Below, one piece after another: positions 26,185 to 35,007 of a DNA stretch of 64,000 nt. How positions within the stretch are numbered: the first letter of the stretch is position 1; the number at the start of each line of letters is the position of its first letter. The notes beneath the pieces were generated by a model, which did no database searches, was not told where the DNA came from, and worked only from the letters and a program-made list of their open reading frames with translations. Source of the DNA: Bacteroides muris (ex Afrizal et al. 2022) (GTDB taxonomy: Bacteria > Bacteroidota > Bacteroidia > Bacteroidales > Bacteroidaceae); NCBI RefSeq assembly GCF_004793475.1, contig NZ_SRYZ01000001.1, positions 186,001 to 250,000 of the forward strand, read 5' to 3'. The position numbers and the translations under genes are program-made.

Positions 26185-26853
26185 TCACTGCCTTTCCACA
26201 ATTCTGCCATCCAGCAGATAAATGATTCGATGGGCATAGCCCGCATCCCTTTCCGAGTGTGTGACCATAACGATAGTCGTTCCTTCTTCGTTCAGCTTTT
26301 GCAGCAAGGACATCACCTCGAGTCCATTGGCGGAGTCCAGATTGCCGGTCGGTTCGTCTGCCAGAATCAGCGGACAGTCCGTCACGACGGCACGGGCAAT
26401 GGCCACCCGTTGCTGTTGCCCTCCGGAAAGCTGTTGCGGGAAGTGTCCGGCACGATGAGCGATGTTCATTTGTTGCAGCACGTCCGTCACTTTCCGCCTC
26501 CGGTCCGCTTTCCGCATCCCCAGATAAATCAAAGGTAGCTCTACATTCTCGAATACCGTCAACTCATCTATCAAGTTAAAACTTTGGAAAACAAAACCGA
26601 TATGCTTCTTGCGGAAATCGGTCAGTCGGCCTTCACTCATTCCGGTCATCTCCTTGCCGTCAAAAAGATAACGGCCGGAGGTCGGAAGTTCAAGGGTTCC
26701 CAAAATATTCAGCAACGTGGACTTCCCACATCCCGACGGCCCCATGATGGCCACGAACTCACCAGGCTTGATGACCAGGTTCACACCGCTCAGTGCTCTG
26801 GTCTGTACGTCTTCGGTTGTGAAGACCATAGATAGATTCTCTGTCTTAATCAT
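26185..26853 (-). CDS. ABC transporter ATP-binding protein (LolD/MacB type)
   Basis: 222-residue ATPase that powers the permease encoded immediately upstream (17-bp gap). Walker [10 protein letters not shown] is at residues 38-46, Q-loop [24 protein letters not shown], signature LSGGQQQR, Walker [14 protein letters not shown], and the switch His in MVTHSE. The ENVELPL(I)Y and DEPTGNLD sequences are typical of the MacB/LolD/FtsE family, which transmits force rather than moving substrate through the membrane. It is the last gene of the efflux operon. Confidence 0.95.
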   Translation of the reverse strand: MIKTENLSMVFTTEDVQTRALSGVNLVIKPGEFVAIMGPSGCGKSTLLNILGTLELPTSGRYLFDGKEMTGMSEGRLTDFRKKHIGFVFQSFNLIDELTVFENVELPLIYLGMRKADRRRKVTDVLQQMNIAHRAGHFPQQLSGGQQQRVAIARAVVTDCPLILADEPTGNLDSANGLEVMSLLQKLNEEGTTIVMVTHSERDAGYAHRIIYLLDGRIVERQ

Positions 26854-26870
26854 TTTTTTATGTATTTAGT

Positions 26871-29276
26871 TTATTCATTCCGCAAAATATGCATCGGCTT
26901 CAACCGGATTACACGCCAGACTTGATAGCTGACCGTCAGCAAGGCAATACCCAGCATCCCTGCAAAGGCAACGGCATAGCCCCACCAAGGCAACGACACA
27001 CGGAAGGCATAGCTCTTGAGCCATTCATTCATCAGTATGACAGAAACAGGAGTCCCCAACACTGCGGCCCATACGGTAAGTTGCAGCAACTCACGGGTCA
27101 GGAGTTTGAAAAGACTCTTCTTGTCGGCCCCCAGCACTTTCCGTATTCCCACCTCACGGACACGGGCCAGGGTAGAAAAAAGAGCCATGATCCACAGGCC
27201 CAAACAAGCCACGAATATCGCCAACAAAGCCGCACACGTGAATATCCAACTGAAATTGCAGTCCGACTTATACAACTCGTAGTTATAATCGTCTAATTTG
27301 AAATAAGAGAAGACCGCCGACGGAAAGTAGGTCCGGTAAATCCGTTCTATCCCGGCCAACCTTTCCGGAGTTATCCCAGCCTCCATTTTGACCGATATAT
27401 AAGGAGTGGCTATAATCGGAACACGCTCCTTCATGAAAAACATAATGGGCTTATAGGGTTCGGCAAGTGACTGCTGATGGTAATTCCTTGCCACACCAAT
27501 CACTTCGAGCGGCTCTTTCAGCACTTCCATGGCCAGCTGCTTGCCCAAAGCCTCCTCGGGAGAAGTATATCCCAGCAACCGAACAGCCTCTTCATTCAGC
27601 ACCACCTTGTTGAGTTCATTACCATACTCCTCGGAAAATCCACGTCCACAAAGCAATTCCGGCGCATAAAGCGTCAGGTAGTCGTAATCGACGGCAAACA
27701 TCTGTATGAGCTTCACTTCCGAAATGTCGCTTCCGTAAGGACGGTTGGTAAAATAATTCGCCACCTCCACGCCCGGCACGGCACCTGACACGGACACTCC
27801 GCTGATGTAGGATTCCTGCTCCAGCCTTTTCTTGAAGTTTTGCATCCTGACGGTCATCTCATCTGCCAAAGCAGGATGTTTCAAGACCAATATCCGGCTC
27901 AACGAAGCAGAAGCGGTCGCCTGTTGCATATAGTCTATCTGACGGACCACGACAAAAGTACCCGATACCAGCATGAAAGAAGCCATGAACTGAACGACAA
28001 TCAGCAACTTACGCATCCTGTTGCCTTTGCGGCTATGCAGCAGCTTTCCCCGCATAATATCCGAAGGCTTGATATGCGTGAGCAAAAAGGAGGGATAGAA
28101 CCCGATGAACAGAACCCCGACGGCAAATATCAGGATTGTCATGGCCCAGCACTCCGGCGATGCCGACACACCGGAAGCAAAATCCCGCCCGGCCCAGCGA
28201 CAAGCAACCGGCAGCAAGACTTCCAACCAGCCAAGTGCCAAAAACAAAGCCGACAGGTTCAACAACCCTGACTCCAACAAGCCCTGAACCACAATCTGGC
28301 GGCGCGAAGCCCCGAAGACCTTGCGGAGCCCGAACTCCCTGCCACGCTCCAGATAGCGGGCAATAGTCAGGTTCAGCGCGTTCACCCACCCTATCAGCAG
28401 CAAGGCCACGGCCATCACCGAAAGGATACGAACGGCTGTCCGACTTCCTTTTTCCTCTTTTTCATACGATTTGCGAGGGGTCAGGTGAATGTCCTTCAGA
28501 GGAATCAGCTCCACCCGCCAATCCTTGTGCTTCAAGGCCGCCGTCTTATATTTCCCGGAGATGGCACGAAAGGCTTCTTCCACCTCCCGCGGATTCTTGT
28601 CCGGCTCCAAACGCACGTACGTATATACCCCGTGAATATACCAGATGTCGCGCCGGGCTTCGGGAATGGACGAATAGGAAAGCAAGAAATCATAACGCAA
28701 ATGAGAGTTGCAGGGCATGTCTGCCATGACTCCCGTAACTTCGAAATGCTGTTCCGACGAAGGGGTCTTGAAAGAGAGAATTTTGCCTATAGGGTCACTG
28801 TCGCGGAAGTAGCGACGTGCAGCACTCTCCGTAATCACGGCCGTATGCGGACGAACCAGCTGTCCCTCTTCTTTTCCTTTAATGACAGAAAAATTGAACA
28901 GGTCAAAAAAAGAGGGTTCCGTATAGCAATAACGTTCTTCGATGAACTGACGGTCACCGTACGTCACTTCCTGCTCACGGTCTTGTGCGGTAACCCTTAC
29001 ATACTGCTCGATACCGGGAATCTCGCGGTGCATCACGGGTGCATGGCCAAATGCCGTTGTGGCCCAATTGTCCGTCAACACCTCTCCTTCATAAAGGCGG
29101 CTTTCCACGCGGTAGATTCGTTCACCGTCGTGAAACGAATCGAAGCTCAACTCAAACCGTACATAAAACAAAATCAGCAAAGCCGCACCGATGCACACGG
29201 AAAGGCCCAATACATTCAGGGCAGAAAGCGATTTTCTGACCCGCTGGCTCTTCATAATCTGAGAGAAATAGTCCAT
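26871..29276 (-). CDS. ABC transporter permease with two FtsX-type modules
   Basis: 801-residue inner-membrane protein. A membrane helix at about 21-42 (LNVLGLSVCIGAALLILFYVRF) is followed by a large periplasmic MacB-core-like domain, three helices of a first FtsX module (VMAVALLLIGWVNALNLTIARYLER, REFGLRKVFGASRRQIV), then a second helix-periplasmic domain-FtsX set ending LARVREVGIRKVLGADKKSLFKLLTREL and the final helices. Two modules in one chain is the usual Bacteroidota form, so one copy may equal a MacB dimer. The start overlaps the adaptor's stop by one base (TAATG). The transported compound is unknown. Confidence 0.92.
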   Translation of the reverse strand: MDYFSQIMKSQRVRKSLSALNVLGLSVCIGAALLILFYVRFELSFDSFHDGERIYRVESRLYEGEVLTDNWATTAFGHAPVMHREIPGIEQYVRVTAQDREQEVTYGDRQFIEERYCYTEPSFFDLFNFSVIKGKEEGQLVRPHTAVITESAARRYFRDSDPIGKILSFKTPSSEQHFEVTGVMADMPCNSHLRYDFLLSYSSIPEARRDIWYIHGVYTYVRLEPDKNPREVEEAFRAISGKYKTAALKHKDWRVELIPLKDIHLTPRKSYEKEEKGSRTAVRILSVMAVALLLIGWVNALNLTIARYLERGREFGLRKVFGASRRQIVVQGLLESGLLNLSALFLALGWLEVLLPVACRWAGRDFASGVSASPECWAMTILIFAVGVLFIGFYPSFLLTHIKPSDIMRGKLLHSRKGNRMRKLLIVVQFMASFMLVSGTFVVVRQIDYMQQATASASLSRILVLKHPALADEMTVRMQNFKKRLEQESYISGVSVSGAVPGVEVANYFTNRPYGSDISEVKLIQMFAVDYDYLTLYAPELLCGRGFSEEYGNELNKVVLNEEAVRLLGYTSPEEALGKQLAMEVLKEPLEVIGVARNYHQQSLAEPYKPIMFFMKERVPIIATPYISVKMEAGITPERLAGIERIYRTYFPSAVFSYFKLDDYNYELYKSDCNFSWIFTCAALLAIFVACLGLWIMALFSTLARVREVGIRKVLGADKKSLFKLLTRELLQLTVWAAVLGTPVSVILMNEWLKSYAFRVSLPWWGYAVAFAGMLGIALLTVSYQVWRVIRLKPMHILRNE

Positions 29277-30541
29277 TATCGTAAATTTAATCGTTCGTTC
29301 TTACCAAATAAGTCATATCCCGAGATTATGACTTTCTCGCCCGAATGCAGCCCGTCCAGTATTTCGTAGTACAAAGGGTTCTGGCGACCTATGCGTATCG
29401 GACGACGGTGGGCTACCGTTCCGTCTTTGTCCACCACGTAGACGTACCCGCCTCCACCGGTCTGGTAGAAGCTTCCACGCGGAATGATAACAGCTTGCGT
29501 CGGGTCGCCTAGCTGCAAGTCGATATGGCAGGTCTGCCCGGCAAGGATATTGCCGGGCCGGTCGGCAACAAAGTGCAGGTCTGTACGAAACTGGCCGTTC
29601 TGCACTTCCGGATATACTTTTGCCATTACCATGTCATAGCTTTTCCCTTCACGTTCGAAGCGGGCACGGAGTCCGGGCACGATGCGCTCCACGTAATGCT
29701 CGTCAATCCGCGCTTCCACTTTCAGTTCCGGAGTAATGATTTGTCCGATACGCTCGCCCTGCGAAATAGACTGCCCCACCTGAGCTTGCACATTTCCCAA
29801 CTGCCCGTCAACGGGAGCCTTGACATTCAAGTTCTCCAGACGTTTGCGCACCAGCACAAGGCTCTTCTTCATGTTCCGGATATTCTCATTCAGGCTTTGC
29901 AGCTGATTGTCGCGTAACAAGGAATCCTGCCTGATTCTTTCATCCACGACTCCCAACTGCTCCAAAGCCGCGCGGTAGTCTTCCCGGGCCTGCAGATAAT
30001 CCTCGCGCGACACCAGCTCTTTCCGGTACAATCGTTCGTACTGCCCGGAACGGCGTTCCTTGCGCACCAGTTCCTTGTTCAAAGTAATACGCTCCTGGCG
30101 AAGGCGGAGATGTTCCTGCTCCATGTTGAGACGGGTGTTGCGGAGTTCATTCTCCTGATAAGCCAAATCTGCCTCGCTTTGCAAGATGCCGATGTTCAGC
30201 AATGGATTGCTCAGCCGAAGAATCACGTCTCCGGCCTTCACTTGTGCTCCCTCCTCGACCGGTCGCTCTTCCACACGTCCGCCTTCTATGGCATCCAGAT
30301 AGATGATATGATCGGGGATGACTTGCCCTACCACACGGATGTAATCGTTGAATTCATCTTCTCGCACCGCAGCAATCGTCACACTATCCTTATCCACGTT
30401 CATGGAAGAAGAAGTGTCACGGAAAACCATCCACAACAAGCCTATGCAACCCAGAACCGAACCTAGGACGACTTGAAACGGGAAACGCTTCTTCCGCTCT
30501 ATTTTCGTATCCATTCCGTTGAAATCACTAGAATTCATCAT
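29276..30541 (-). CDS. HlyD/MacA-like periplasmic adaptor protein
   Basis: 421-residue membrane-fusion protein linking the ABC permease with the TolC-like channel. One N-terminal helix (FQVVLGSVLGCIGLLWMVF, about 22-40), then the split lipoyl domain (VIPDHIIYLDAIEGGRVEERPVEEGAQVKAGDVILRL and VKAPVDGQLGNVQAQVGQSISQGERIG), a long coiled coil between them (about 110-225, ENELRNTRLNMEQEHLRLRQE and so on), and beta-barrel and membrane-proximal domains (TCHIDLQLGDP, GEKVIISGYDLF). Two adjacent Met codons are possible starts. It is second in the operon, after tolC. Confidence 0.92.
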   Translation of the reverse strand: MMNSSDFNGMDTKIERKKRFPFQVVLGSVLGCIGLLWMVFRDTSSSMNVDKDSVTIAAVREDEFNDYIRVVGQVIPDHIIYLDAIEGGRVEERPVEEGAQVKAGDVILRLSNPLLNIGILQSEADLAYQENELRNTRLNMEQEHLRLRQERITLNKELVRKERRSGQYERLYRKELVSREDYLQAREDYRAALEQLGVVDERIRQDSLLRDNQLQSLNENIRNMKKSLVLVRKRLENLNVKAPVDGQLGNVQAQVGQSISQGERIGQIITPELKVEARIDEHYVERIVPGLRARFEREGKSYDMVMAKVYPEVQNGQFRTDLHFVADRPGNILAGQTCHIDLQLGDPTQAVIIPRGSFYQTGGGGYVYVVDKDGTVAHRRPIRIGRQNPLYYEILDGLHSGEKVIISGYDLFGKNERLNLR

Positions 30542-30563
30542 TCGTTTTTTTTATTGAATATAA

Positions 30564-30623
30564 GAAGCTGTTTGGATTTTCTTATAAGCATTTTCCAAGT
30601 TTAAACAAAATCCAAGCAACTTC
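30564..30623 (-). repeat. 17-bp inverted repeat between tolC-like and adaptor genes
   Basis: Arms 30564-30580 (GAAGCTGTTTGGATTTT) and 30607-30623 (AAAATCCAAGCAACTTC) are complementary at 15 of 17 positions, with a 26-base loop. It sits in the 95-bp gap inside the efflux operon, so it may act as a partial terminator or an mRNA-stability hairpin rather than a full stop. Confidence 0.55.
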
Positions 30624-30636
30624 CGAAATTTGTTAC

Positions 30637-31992
30637 TCATTCTAAAAATGTCCCTGCCTGGTAGAATCGTACCATCCTGCTTTTCAAGTCATGCTGCAAG
30701 CCCGTTCGCACCACTTCTGCTTTGGCCTGCATGTACCTGTTCCGCTTTTCCAGCAACTCGAACACCGACACCATGCCTTCCTTCCATTTCTCCTCGCTTT
30801 CTTCCCACGTGATAGCAGCTGCGCGGAGTTGCTCGTCGGCCCGAAGGCGCTCGTCGGACGTAGCCCGGAAGGAAAAATAAGCATCATGCATCTCTTTATA
30901 AAGGGACAGGCGTTGCTGTTCATTCTCATTGCGCACTTGCTGCAAGCGGAGTTTCTCCTTCCTTATATTCTTGAGCCGGGACAATCCGTCAAACAAGGGT
31001 AAAGATACGCATACTCCGATATACCGGCTCTTGTTATTGTTCCATTGTTCGCAGAACGGCACCGTTTTTCCGGACTCTTCCTTCTCCGTATCATAATATC
31101 CGGAACCAAGGTTAAACTCCATCCGGACGGAAGGCCACAAAGAACCGCATGCCACGGCCACCAGTTCATGAGAGGCCTCCTCTCTCATCTTCATTACATT
31201 AAACTCCGGAAGGGAGGACTCGGCGCTTGCACAGAGGTCATCCAAGCTTAGAGAAAGGGAAGCATCCGGTGTGCCCTGCCCGTCTGCCACACAGACTGAC
31301 AAGGTATCCGTATCTTTCAGCCCCATCAACTCCTTCAGGGTTAATAGAGAGAGACGACAATTGTTTGATTTCACCGTTTCCTGATAAATGTCGGCTTGCA
31401 AACGTGCCTTCACTTCTTGCAAGTCGGAGCGGGAACGCAACCCCAAGTCAATGTAGGCAAGCATTTGCTCGTAATAACGTTCACTCTGTTTCCGCTGTTT
31501 CATGGCGAGTTCATACAGTTTCTCGTCGAAACAATAGCAATAAAACGCTTCAAGCACCCTGAAGGCTACCCCATTTTCTTCCATTTTTTCCGTAAAGGCA
31601 CTCATTTTTCCATTCAGCTTATAAAACTGCAATCTATTGATGCGCGCAAACCCTTCAAACAAAGAGAGAGAAAGGTTCAGGCCAAAGGAGTTTTCAAGAA
31701 AAGACTCGGAAGTATATTGGTTCGTGCGAGGATCTACCGAACGTCCCTCCCGCTTGCCCGACGCACCGGTAATCTGTATCGACGGCAGGAAATCTCCGTA
31801 GCCCGCCGCTACATCCGTGCGGGCCATCTTCGAATCCAACCGACGGTTCCGTATCCGGAAATTATGTTCGACGGCATAACGCATGCACTCCTCTACGGTC
31901 CAACCGGACTGTGCCCTGCCAACCTCCGGCATCCAAATACCGATTGACAACAGAACCCATAAACCACGTTTGATTGTTATTCTCGCATTCAT
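30637..31992 (-). CDS. TolC-family outer-membrane efflux protein
   Basis: 451-residue outer-membrane channel of the tripartite pump. The start at 31992 (MNARITIKRGLWVLLSIGIWMPEVGRAQ) yields a signal peptide, so the 18 extra upstream codons in frame are rejected. WTVEECMRYAVEHNFRIRN is the usual first helix, with a second repeat starting LSLDDLCASAESSLPEFNVMKMREEASHEL. Long helices and GVCVSLPLFDGLSRLKNIRKEKL complete the family picture. It is first in the operon and is preceded by a sigma-54-like promoter (32030-32045) and repeat arrays. Confidence 0.93.
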   Translation of the reverse strand: MNARITIKRGLWVLLSIGIWMPEVGRAQSGWTVEECMRYAVEHNFRIRNRRLDSKMARTDVAAGYGDFLPSIQITGASGKREGRSVDPRTNQYTSESFLENSFGLNLSLSLFEGFARINRLQFYKLNGKMSAFTEKMEENGVAFRVLEAFYCYCFDEKLYELAMKQRKQSERYYEQMLAYIDLGLRSRSDLQEVKARLQADIYQETVKSNNCRLSLLTLKELMGLKDTDTLSVCVADGQGTPDASLSLSLDDLCASAESSLPEFNVMKMREEASHELVAVACGSLWPSVRMEFNLGSGYYDTEKEESGKTVPFCEQWNNNKSRYIGVCVSLPLFDGLSRLKNIRKEKLRLQQVRNENEQQRLSLYKEMHDAYFSFRATSDERLRADEQLRAAAITWEESEEKWKEGMVSVFELLEKRNRYMQAKAEVVRTGLQHDLKSRMVRFYQAGTFLE

Positions 31993-32029
31993 ATCCAACA
32001 ACTCGCTACTTATAGACTTATTTCCATAA

Positions 32030-32045
32030 TACAAACCACATGCCA
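32030..32045 (-). promoter_or_regulatory. Predicted sigma-54 (-24/-12) promoter of the efflux operon
   Basis: The minus strand reads TGGCATGTGGTTTGTA, close to the TGGCACN5TTGCA consensus with the invariant GG kept, the correct 10-base spacing, and GT instead of GC at -12. The predicted start lies about 25-30 bases before the tolC-like start codon. The divergent gene encodes a sigma-54 activator, which strongly supports the match. Confidence 0.6.
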
Positions 32046-32096
32046 AACATACAACATACTAATAAATAGATGATTGCAAATCAATCAAACAAAAAA

Positions 32097-32136
32097 CCGT
32101 CTATCATTTTGACGCCGCACCGTCCAATCTTTTGAC
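32097..32136 (-). promoter_or_regulatory. Pair of 17-bp direct repeats, candidate activator site
   Basis: On the minus strand GTCAAAAGATTGGACGG (32120-32136) and GTCAAAATGATAGACGG (32097-32113) share 12 of 17 positions, ends best conserved, spaced 23 bases apart (about two helical turns). They sit about 80-120 bases upstream of the predicted sigma-54 start, the normal position for enhancer sites of NtrC-type proteins. Confidence 0.5.
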
Positions 32137-32176
32137 ACATTCTTTAACCGACACTTCATTCCGAGTATCAGAGACT

Positions 32177-32272
32177 ACTTTATCGGTATTACAGTAACAC
32201 TTTATCGGTGTTACAGCACCACTTTACCGGTGTTACAGCACCACTTTATCAGCATTACAGTAACACTTTATT
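32177..32272. repeat. Four tandem 22-bp repeats plus a partial fifth
   Basis: Units start at 32177, 32199, 32221 and 32243, and a partial unit (ACTTTA) at 32265. The shared sequence is ACTTTATCGGTGTTACAG followed by CACC or TAAC. The two middle units differ by one base; the outer two are closer to each other at their ends. Within the middle units GGTGTTACAGCACC is nearly symmetric. The array lies between the efflux operon and its divergent regulator, about 160-250 bases upstream of the predicted sigma-54 start. Confidence 0.9.
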
Positions 32273-32467
32273 CTTAATAAAGAAGTGTAAAGTTAGAAGT
32301 AATTGATTATCACCGCTATACAAACAGCAACAAAATACCCGATATTGAGAATGCCTTTCTGTCTTTACGAAGAACATAACCAGTTTAAATTGCAAAAGTG
32401 TCAAATAATTAGACGTTTTTTTGCCGGGCACTTGCAAAACCCATACCTTTATTCCCAAAAAGAACCT

Positions 32468-33802
32468 ATGCACCCCGGAAGAATCCTAATCGCAGACGAC
32501 AATAAAAGCGTATTGACCTCCCTTGAACTGCTTTTGGAAGGTGAGTTTGAAAGAGTGGAAACGATATCCGACCCCAACAAGATAATCACTGTCCTGGACA
32601 AACATTCCATCGATTTGGTCATTCTGGATATGAATTTCTCCGTGGGAGTCAATACCGGCAATGAAGGACTATTCTGGCTCCAGCGCATCCACGAAACCGT
32701 ACCGGAATTGCCGGTCATCATGTTGACGGCTTATGGAGATATTGACCTAGCCGTGAAATCACTGAAGAACGGAGCCGCGGATTTTGTGCTGAAGCCCTGG
32801 GACAACGAACAATTGATCAATAAGATACATACCACTTTACAGGAAAGCAGGCTCAAGTCGCCCACCAAGTCCGTACGAAGCGCCCACGGACCTGCGATGA
32901 TTATCGGCCGTTCGCCTGCGATGATGAAACTGATTAAAACAGTAACCAAAGTGGCAAAGACCGATGCCAACATACTAGTCTATGGCGAAAACGGAACAGG
33001 AAAAGAAATGCTGGCGCGTGAAATTCATCGCCTCTCGCTCCGTAGTCCGCATGAGATGTATCAGATAGACATGGGGGCCATCAGCGAGTCACTGTTCGAA
33101 AGCGAGCTGTTCGGGCATGAGAAAGGAGCTTTTACAGATGCACATGAAAAAAGGGTGGGCAAATTCGAAGCAGCCAACGGAAGCACGCTTTTTCTGGACG
33201 AGATAGGAAATCTGTCGCTGGGACTGCAGGCAAAGCTGTTGGTCGCTTTGCAGAACAGAGAAATCATGCGCCTCGGAAGCAACAAGAAAATCCCGATTAA
33301 CATACGGCTGATTGCAGCCACCAACCGCAATCTGCAAGAAATGGTCAGGCAGTCGCAGTTTCGTGAAGACCTGTTCTACCGCATCAACACGATACAAATA
33401 GAAATCCCCCCCTTGCGGCACCGGAAAGAGGACATCGCTCTCTTCGCCAATCATTTCCTGAAAAAATATGCCGACTTGTATAAGCGGCCAGGACTCACCC
33501 TGCATCCCCAAGCCCTTCAGAAACTGGAAAGCCACCCTTGGCCGGGGAACATCAGGGAATTGCAATATGCCATTGAGAAAGCGGTGATTCTGACGGAAAA
33601 GAGTGTAATCAGAGCCTCCGAACTTTCCCTACACGTCGGCAGAACCCATTCTTTCGACAAAGTGACCAATCTGGAAGAAGTGGAAAGGCAGGCCATTCTG
33701 GCAGCCATCTCCCAGAACGAAGGAAACCTGACAGCGACAGCGGAACAATTGGGAGTAAGCAGGCAAACGCTGTACAACAAGATAAAACGTTTCAATCTCT
33801 GA
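32468..33802 (+). CDS. NtrC-family sigma-54-dependent response regulator
   Basis: 444-residue transcription activator. The start at 32468 (MHPGRILIADDNKSVL) places the receiver domain at residues 4-120 with Asp10, Asp11, phospho-acceptor Asp54 and Lys109. The AAA+ domain has Walker A GENGTGKE (173-180), the sigma-54 contact loop GAFTDA (220-225, Asp in place of the usual Gly) and Walker B TLFLDE ending at 245. The C-terminal Fis-type helix-turn-helix is NLTATAEQLGVSRQTLYNKI. It is followed after 6 bases by its likely partner kinase and is divergent from the efflux operon, which it probably activates through sigma-54. Confidence 0.95.
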   Translation: MHPGRILIADDNKSVLTSLELLLEGEFERVETISDPNKIITVLDKHSIDLVILDMNFSVGVNTGNEGLFWLQRIHETVPELPVIMLTAYGDIDLAVKSLKNGAADFVLKPWDNEQLINKIHTTLQESRLKSPTKSVRSAHGPAMIIGRSPAMMKLIKTVTKVAKTDANILVYGENGTGKEMLAREIHRLSLRSPHEMYQIDMGAISESLFESELFGHEKGAFTDAHEKRVGKFEAANGSTLFLDEIGNLSLGLQAKLLVALQNREIMRLGSNKKIPINIRLIAATNRNLQEMVRQSQFREDLFYRINTIQIEIPPLRHRKEDIALFANHFLKKYADLYKRPGLTLHPQALQKLESHPWPGNIRELQYAIEKAVILTEKSVIRASELSLHVGRTHSFDKVTNLEEVERQAILAAISQNEGNLTATAEQLGVSRQTLYNKIKRFNL

Positions 33803-33808
33803 CCGTAT

Positions 33809-34876
33809 ATGTTCAGCACTCGTCTATACGTACGTATTCTATCATACGTAATACTCATTGTCCTGGCAGCCACATCGGGATTTGCCGGCATCATTTCCGG
33901 ACGGGCCGTCATCCTGGGAACAGTGGCCCTTTGCACAGCCGCCTGGCTCATCGGAGCCCTTGTGCATTATCTGAACGCCTACAACAGAAAAATAAGACTG
34001 TTTCTGGATTCCATAGCCGACAACGAATCCACGCTCTATTTTCCAGAGCATGCAACCAACCGCGAACAGTGCCATCTGCATGCCTCGTTCAACAGGATAT
34101 ACACATTGATGACAGCCTGCAAGAAAAAAGAGTTCGAACGCGAACTCTATCAAAAAGAATATGAATCATGGAAGAAATTGATGCGCGTATTGACGCATGA
34201 AATCATGAACTCCATCACTCCCGTCGTATCACTTTCAGATACGCTTCTTTCTTATTTTCAGGCAGACAATGTCCGCAAATGCGCAAAGGATATGACTGAT
34301 GCCACCATCGGAAAGACGATACGCGGGCTGGAGACAATAAAAAGCCAAGGACAAAACCTGATGTATCTCACCGAATCTTACAGGCAGTTTGCTTGCCTGA
34401 AACAGCCCGAAGCCAGATTCTTTTCCCTGACAGACTTGATACAGGACATTCAGACACTGTATCAGGAAGAGATGCAACTTCGGCATATCGGATTCTCGGT
34501 ATGCTGCCTTCCACCTGAGATACAGATTCATGCAGATGAGAAAATGCTGTCGCAGGTATTGATTAATCTGATAAAGAATGCGATGCAGGCCCTTGACGAG
34601 CAAACCGACAGAAGAATCCGGATAAGAGTGGAGACCCAAGAAAAGCAACTGTATATAACCGTAACGGACAACGGACCCGGCATCCCCTCCAACCTGGCAG
34701 AAGACATTTTCATCCCTTTCTTTACGACCAAAACCACCGGAACGGGAATCGGCCTGAGCCTCTCACGCCAAATCATACGCATGCACGGCGGAGAACTGTC
34801 CGTTACCTCACAGCCTTATTGCGAGACTTCATTCCTGATTTCCTTACCCATAGATACCCGCCGCCCGGGCAGATGA
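33809..34876 (+). CDS. Membrane sensor histidine kinase, NtrY/AtoS-like
   Basis: 355-residue kinase. Two helices at about 8-30 and 33-55 (VRILSYVILIVLAATSGFAGIIS, AVILGTVALCTAAWLIGALVHYL) leave almost no periplasmic loop, so it may sense a membrane or cytoplasmic signal. His130 in LTHEIMNSITPVVSL is the phosphorylation site. The ATPase domain has LINLIKNAMQAL, TDNGPGIPSN and FTTKTTGTGIGLSLSRQIIRMHGG. It is coupled to the sigma-54 activator gene six bases upstream and is expected to phosphorylate it. Confidence 0.93.
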   Translation: MFSTRLYVRILSYVILIVLAATSGFAGIISGRAVILGTVALCTAAWLIGALVHYLNAYNRKIRLFLDSIADNESTLYFPEHATNREQCHLHASFNRIYTLMTACKKKEFERELYQKEYESWKKLMRVLTHEIMNSITPVVSLSDTLLSYFQADNVRKCAKDMTDATIGKTIRGLETIKSQGQNLMYLTESYRQFACLKQPEARFFSLTDLIQDIQTLYQEEMQLRHIGFSVCCLPPEIQIHADEKMLSQVLINLIKNAMQALDEQTDRRIRIRVETQEKQLYITVTDNGPGIPSNLAEDIFIPFFTTKTTGTGIGLSLSRQIIRMHGGELSVTSQPYCETSFLISLPIDTRRPGR

Positions 34877-34917
34877 AAAACACCCGAAAAGCGAAGCTAA
34901 GCCACCCCTCGGCACAA

Positions 34918-34937
34918 AAAATGAACAAGTTCATTTT
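34918..34937 (+). terminator. Hairpin after the kinase gene
   Basis: Perfect 9-bp inverted repeat AAAATGAAC / GTTCATTTT with a 2-base loop, 41 bases after the kinase stop and just upstream of the ychF promoter box. The A/T-rich stem makes it a weak terminator at best. Confidence 0.4.
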
Positions 34938-34957
34938 ATTCTGCCCGCGGTTTGCAT

Positions 34958-34965
34958 TATCTTTG
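34958..34965 (+). promoter_or_regulatory. Predicted promoter (-7 box) of ychF
   Basis: TATCTTTG, matching TAnnTTTG, 42 bases upstream of the ychF start codon. Confidence 0.6.
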
Positions 34966-35007
34966 CATCCAATTAACTGAACAATAACTAAAAAACAAGA
35001 TAACACT

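Noticed and set aside
25963..26538. Plus-strand frame overlapping the ABC ATPase gene
   Set aside because: Arg/Pro-rich low-quality translation antisense to a clear ATPase; only the other frame (25925-26173) looks coding.
32177..32272. CRISPR-like array
   Set aside because: The 22-bp repeats are directly adjacent with no spacers, and no cas genes are near.
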